DNA of 64,000 nucleotides from DASUPK01 sp963804595. Its GTDB lineage: Bacteria; Actinomycetota; Thermoleophilia; Solirubrobacterales; 70-9. Both the position numbers and the translations under genes were made by a program. Below, one piece after another: positions 63,208-64,000 of this stretch (position 1 is its first letter; the number at the start of each line of letters is the position of its first letter). The DNA lies in the NCBI GenBank assembly GCA_963804595.1, contig CAWDQZ010000008.1:1-64000 (forward strand), written 5' to 3'. The notes under the pieces are model-generated. The model saw only the letters and a program-made list of their open reading frames with translations. It was not told the origin of the DNA and made no database searches.

Positions 63208-63904
63208 GGCGCTCACCTTCCCTCCGCTACTGGCTGAGCAGCAGCCATGTTCTTCTCGAGGTCCGTCATTCCCCACTCCTCAATCGTTCCCGGTTGTGCG
63301 GTCATGGAAAGCGCCACGGATGGCGCATTTGGATTCGCGGCGAAGTTTTTTCTGTCCTTCACTTCATCCCTTCCGTCTCTCGTAGACGTTGTTGTTGACG
63401 TTTCTCTCGTGGACACCGGGAGGGTTTGAGGGTTGGGGAGGAGGGGAGCTCCAAAGGAACTCCCACCCCTTTCGAAATGAACACCGGTCGGGAATCGGGT
63501 GGTCCATTCGGGGTTGTCACCCTCGGTGTGCCGTGCAAAGTCCCTCTTCGCTGGGCGAAAGCACCACCCCTCATCGGGCTACAAACGCTCCCCCCCGATC
63601 GCCTGATCACGGGGGCCACGGTGGGCCTCAACCTGTTCATCCCCAACCTGGAGGGGAACTGACCGCTGCTCCTCGTCCCTTGCGGGCACCCAAAAGGCCG
63701 GCTGCGGCACGGTCCATTTCAACTCGAAGCTGGGGCAGGTCCAGACCCTGGTACTGGTTGGCTGGCTGGCGGCTACGCGGGCTACGCGTTTCTATCCGGG
63801 CTACCGGGCGTCTGCAGCTACCCGATGGCGCCCACCTCACCGGAGGGAATGGACCCCAATCGGACCCCTGTCGAGGGGTCATGGGGAAGCGGGTGAAGTG
63901 AGGC
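63208..63904. other. gene-free stretch at the right end
   Basis: About 700 bases without a convincing gene. One inverted repeat, GGGAGCTCC-AAA-GGAACTCCC (about 63444-63464), may end the SnoaL transcript. Several short frames exist on both strands but none has a domain or ribosome-binding site. Confidence 0.5.
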
Positions 63905-63924
63905 ACCGCCTCTATGCAGGCGGT
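63905..63924 (-). terminator. terminator-like hairpin after the tRNA-like sequence
   Basis: ACCGCCT-CTATGC-AGGCGGT, a perfect 7-bp stem a few bases downstream, in the minus sense, of the tRNA 3'-end-like sequence. Confidence 0.5.
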
Positions 63925-63931
63925 TTAGAGG

Positions 63932-63974
63932 GGTGAGCGACCGGACTCGAACCGGCGACCACCTGGAAGCCCAC
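63932..63974 (-). other. tRNA 3'-end-like sequence (T-arm and acceptor half)
   Basis: On the minus strand GCCGG-TTCGAGT-CCGGT is a regular T-arm, followed by CGCTCACC as an acceptor 3' strand. The bases upstream, up to the window edge, do not form an anticodon stem and contain no GTGAGCG to pair with the acceptor. So either the gene is a fragment (as left at an integration site) or it is interrupted and continues outside the window. Confidence 0.45.
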
Positions 63975-64000
63975 GATCGAGAGGCCAATTGCGCCGACAA

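Noticed and set aside
63818..64000. Minus-strand frame with ASRWSPVRVRSLTP
   Set aside because: This is the T-arm of the tRNA-like sequence read as protein.

Overview
The window is very GC-rich. Its families (F420-dependent oxidoreductases, PASTA kinase, DivIVA-type coiled coil, SnoaL/NTF2-like proteins, an Actinobacteria-style rne-rplU-rpmA-obgE order) point to an actinobacterium, most likely class Thermoleophilia (Solirubrobacterales-like). The placement is inferred from protein families, not from a marker-gene tree.

Layout. 1-4 kb: acetyl-CoA synthetase (runs off the left edge), two F420/flavin-type oxidoreductases, then tRNA-Ala(GGC) wedged between a decayed PD-(D/E)XK endonuclease carrying an SOS-box-like site and a Phd/YefM antitoxin domain. 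4-31 kb, almost all on the minus strand, is a housekeeping block read in the order mreB, mrdA, rodA, mreC, mreD, second mrdA, second rodA, rng, rplU, rpmA, obgE, proB, proA, nadD, rsfS, DivIVA. It is interrupted between proB and proA by about 8 kb of accessory genes: MFS exporter, GMC alcohol oxidase, aldehyde dehydrogenase, PfpI, Ser/Thr kinase, serine hydrolase. 31-45 kb continues upstream in the same block with tig, clpP, clpX, valS, folC, ndk and maf, plus GroES, SnoaL-like genes, an M23 peptidase and small membrane proteins. 45-57 kb holds an MFS/spermidine-synthase fusion, CtaG, CorA, DUF2252, an alkyltransferase-like protein, a MacB/FtsX-type ABC exporter, a PASTA kinase and a Cys-rich copper-binding four-helix protein. 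57-60 kb has ftsH and an uncharacterised gene. 60-64 kb is gene-poor, with gene remnants, small secreted or membrane proteins, hairpin repeats and a tRNA 3'-end-like sequence at the right edge.

The genes make a coherent growth module: cell elongation (MreBCD, PBP2, RodA), ribosome assembly and RNA decay (L21, L27, ObgE, RNase G/E, RsfS), protein quality control (trigger factor, ClpXP, GroES, FtsH), and proline and NAD synthesis.

The most notable signal is a ~96-bp structured repeat present three times, immediately after the stop codons of obgE, ndk and clpP. The copies differ by compensatory base changes that preserve stems, and two of them supply the start codon of the next gene (maf and the M23 peptidase). 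Other points of interest are the endonuclease/tRNA/antitoxin locus, the duplicated mrdA-rodA pair around mreCD, and several one-base frameshifts in the first 20 kb, including one in nadD, which may be sequencing errors.
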